DNA of 64,000 bases from Bacteroides fragilis. GTDB taxonomy: Bacteria; Bacteroidota; Bacteroidia; Bacteroidales; DTGW01. Made by a program: the position numbers and the translations under genes. Shown here piece by piece: positions 63,086-64,000 of the stretch. The stretch spans positions 1 to 64,000 of the forward strand of contig CAMDBI010000010.1 of the NCBI GenBank assembly GCA_945889005.1, read 5' to 3'. The notes under the pieces were generated by a model. The model did not search any database, was not told where the DNA came from, and saw nothing but the letters and a program-made list of their open reading frames with translations. The stretch's first letter is position 1. Every line of letters starts with the position of its first letter.

Positions 63086-63829
63086 ATGCCTTACAGAAGA
63101 CTACCTAATACCGACACCGCCCGGCTAAAGGCTTTAAAAGCAGCATATTCGAAAGCAAAAGAACTTCCTCCCTTTAAACTTGCCTTTTCCCAAGCGACTT
63201 ATCAAAAGATACAGTCATTTTTACCACTCTTTGAAAAGAATATAACAGAAAGTCGCACAACCTATAACGCCCAAATTACAAAAAGTAAAGACTACCAACT
63301 TACTCTGCGAAAAGCCCGATTGTACATTTCGCATTTTATTCAAGTGCTCAACATGAGCATACAACGTGGCGAAATGCCAAGTACAGCACGTATATACTAT
63401 GGAATATCGGAAAGCGATAAATGTATCCCTTCACTTACTACCGAAGAAAGTGTTTTTTCTTGGGGCGAACGACTTATAGTTGGAGAATCAGAGCGCATAC
63501 GAAAAGGAGGCTCACCAGTGACAAACCCTACCATTGCAATGGTTCGTGTAAAATTCGATCAGTTTAAAGATGCTTTTCATTCGCAAAAAACACTTAAAAA
63601 AAGCAGCCAACGAAATACAATGGGGCTAGCCGATTTACGAGTTAAAGCAGATGAAATAATTGCTAAAGCATGGGACGAAATTGAAAACTCGTTTAAAGAA
63701 TTAACCGAAGAAGATAAGAGAAAAAGTGCAGAAAATTATGGTGTGGTTTATGTTTTTCGCAAAAACGAACTTAATAAACTTATCATACCCCAAGCTTTGC
63801 AACCACAGATGAAATCGCTATTCCTTTAA
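63086..63829 (+). CDS. Conserved-looking protein of unknown function
   Basis: A 247-aa soluble protein beginning MPYRRLPNTDTARLKALKAAY. It is basic and mainly helical, with no signal peptide or membrane helix. Segments TLRKARLYISHFIQVLNMSIQRGEMP and FSWGERLIVGESERIRKGGS look conserved, the latter near the middle. I recall similar openings in unnamed Bacteroidota proteins but no function. There is no catalytic motif I can name. An inverted repeat upstream (63010-63056) could be an operator. It overlaps the convergent protease gene by 12 bp. Confidence 0.75.
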   Translation: MPYRRLPNTDTARLKALKAAYSKAKELPPFKLAFSQATYQKIQSFLPLFEKNITESRTTYNAQITKSKDYQLTLRKARLYISHFIQVLNMSIQRGEMPSTARIYYGISESDKCIPSLTTEESVFSWGERLIVGESERIRKGGSPVTNPTIAMVRVKFDQFKDAFHSQKTLKKSSQRNTMGLADLRVKADEIIAKAWDEIENSFKELTEEDKRKSAENYGVVYVFRKNELNKLIIPQALQPQMKSLFL

Positions 63830-64000
63830 AAATATCCTATTTCTATATATTAGATAAACTATTGCTGTAGCAGCTATCATTGATAATAAACCCCATATTT
63901 GTGTATCTGACGATGCCCCAAATGTGTCAATCGTTTTTGACATTTTTCCCTGATTATAGAAATAATAAAACATCACTGCCATAAAGTTATTGATAAAGTG
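63818..64000 (-). CDS. CPBP-family intramembrane protease, C-terminal part
   Basis: Only the last 60 codons lie in the window; the gene continues beyond 64000. The segment opens with HFINNFMAVMFYYFYNQG, the terminal HxxNN motif of CPBP (Abi/type II CAAX) intramembrane metalloproteases. A final membrane helix (WGLLSMIAATAIVYLIY) and a short basic tail ending RIFLKE follow. The conserved His and Asn are active-site residues in this family. The EExxxR motif would be in the missing part. Substrate unknown. Confidence 0.8.
   Translation of the reverse strand, partial: HFINNFMAVMFYYFYNQGKMSKTIDTFGASSDTQIWGLLSMIAATAIVYLIYRNRIFLKE

Noticed and set aside
1-64000. Search for tRNA, rRNA, riboswitch and phage or CRISPR-Cas features
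   Set aside because: Reading the intergenic regions gave no cloverleaf, rRNA-like segment, recognisable riboswitch core, integrase or cas gene. Small or unusual RNAs could still be missed without a covariance search.

Overview
The window is a chromosomal segment of a Bacteroidota organism, most likely Bacteroidales/Marinilabiliales-like, although the exact lineage cannot be fixed by eye. Support comes from a nearly complete type IX secretion system (T9SS) locus, cargo proteins with T9SS C-terminal sorting domains, PorP/SprF and GldJ homologues, Bacteroidota-only families (IPExxxVDY, DUF5686), low GC, and at least a dozen upstream regions carrying the TAnnTTTG -7 box. No rRNA, tRNA or CRISPR array was seen.

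Layout. 1-5.2 kb: greA, two small membrane/lipoprotein genes, a Rieske-like lipoprotein, an IPExxxVDY protein and an RprX/RprY-like two-component pair. 5.5-29.7 kb: a surface-protein island of three giant genes (2295, 2392 and about 2440 aa). The first two end in type A sorting domains. The third is a PKD-rich SprB-like protein with a gliding-motility-associated (type B) C-terminus, followed by its PorP/SprF partner. Between giants 1 and 2 sits a toxin-antitoxin pair flanked by near-identical structured repeats of about 113 bp. 29.7-30.4 kb: non-coding stretch with a gene remnant, a 134-bp MITE-like element and a REP-like hairpin. 30.4-41.1 kb: OmpH/Skp-like protein, glycosyltransferase, ribF, YD-repeat-like secreted protein, recQ, tatC, DUF5686 barrel protein, mtgA and a 59-aa winged-helix gene. 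41.2-46.0 kb: the rimP-nusA-infB operon with a hairpin in its leader. 46.2-55.4 kb: ispF-porV-porU divergent from porP/sprF-gldJ-murF. 55.4-59.6 kb: mtaB, inositol-monophosphatase-like protein, an LpxL-like acyltransferase and a glycosyltransferase in one tight operon. 59.5-64 kb: futalosine hydrolase, a pterin pair (PTPS-type protein and folE), a cystathionine gamma-synthase/lyase-type enzyme, an unknown gene and a CPBP protease cut by the window end.

How it works together. Giants 1-3 would cross the outer membrane through the T9SS, whose PorV shuttle, PorU sortase, PorP/SprF and GldJ lipoprotein are encoded about 20 kb away. The giants also share PorP-type partners. The rest is housekeeping: translation and transcription factors, cell wall (murF, mtgA), lipid A-type acylation, isoprenoid, flavin, pterin and menaquinone metabolism.

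The most unusual material is non-coding: degenerate heptamer arrays at both ends of the window (147-181 and 61471-61575), the repeat-flanked toxin-antitoxin cassette, several long nested inverted repeats and a possible attenuator before rimP-nusA-infB. I saw no convincing evidence of a wholly new defence or biosynthetic system. The candidates are listed with graded interest.
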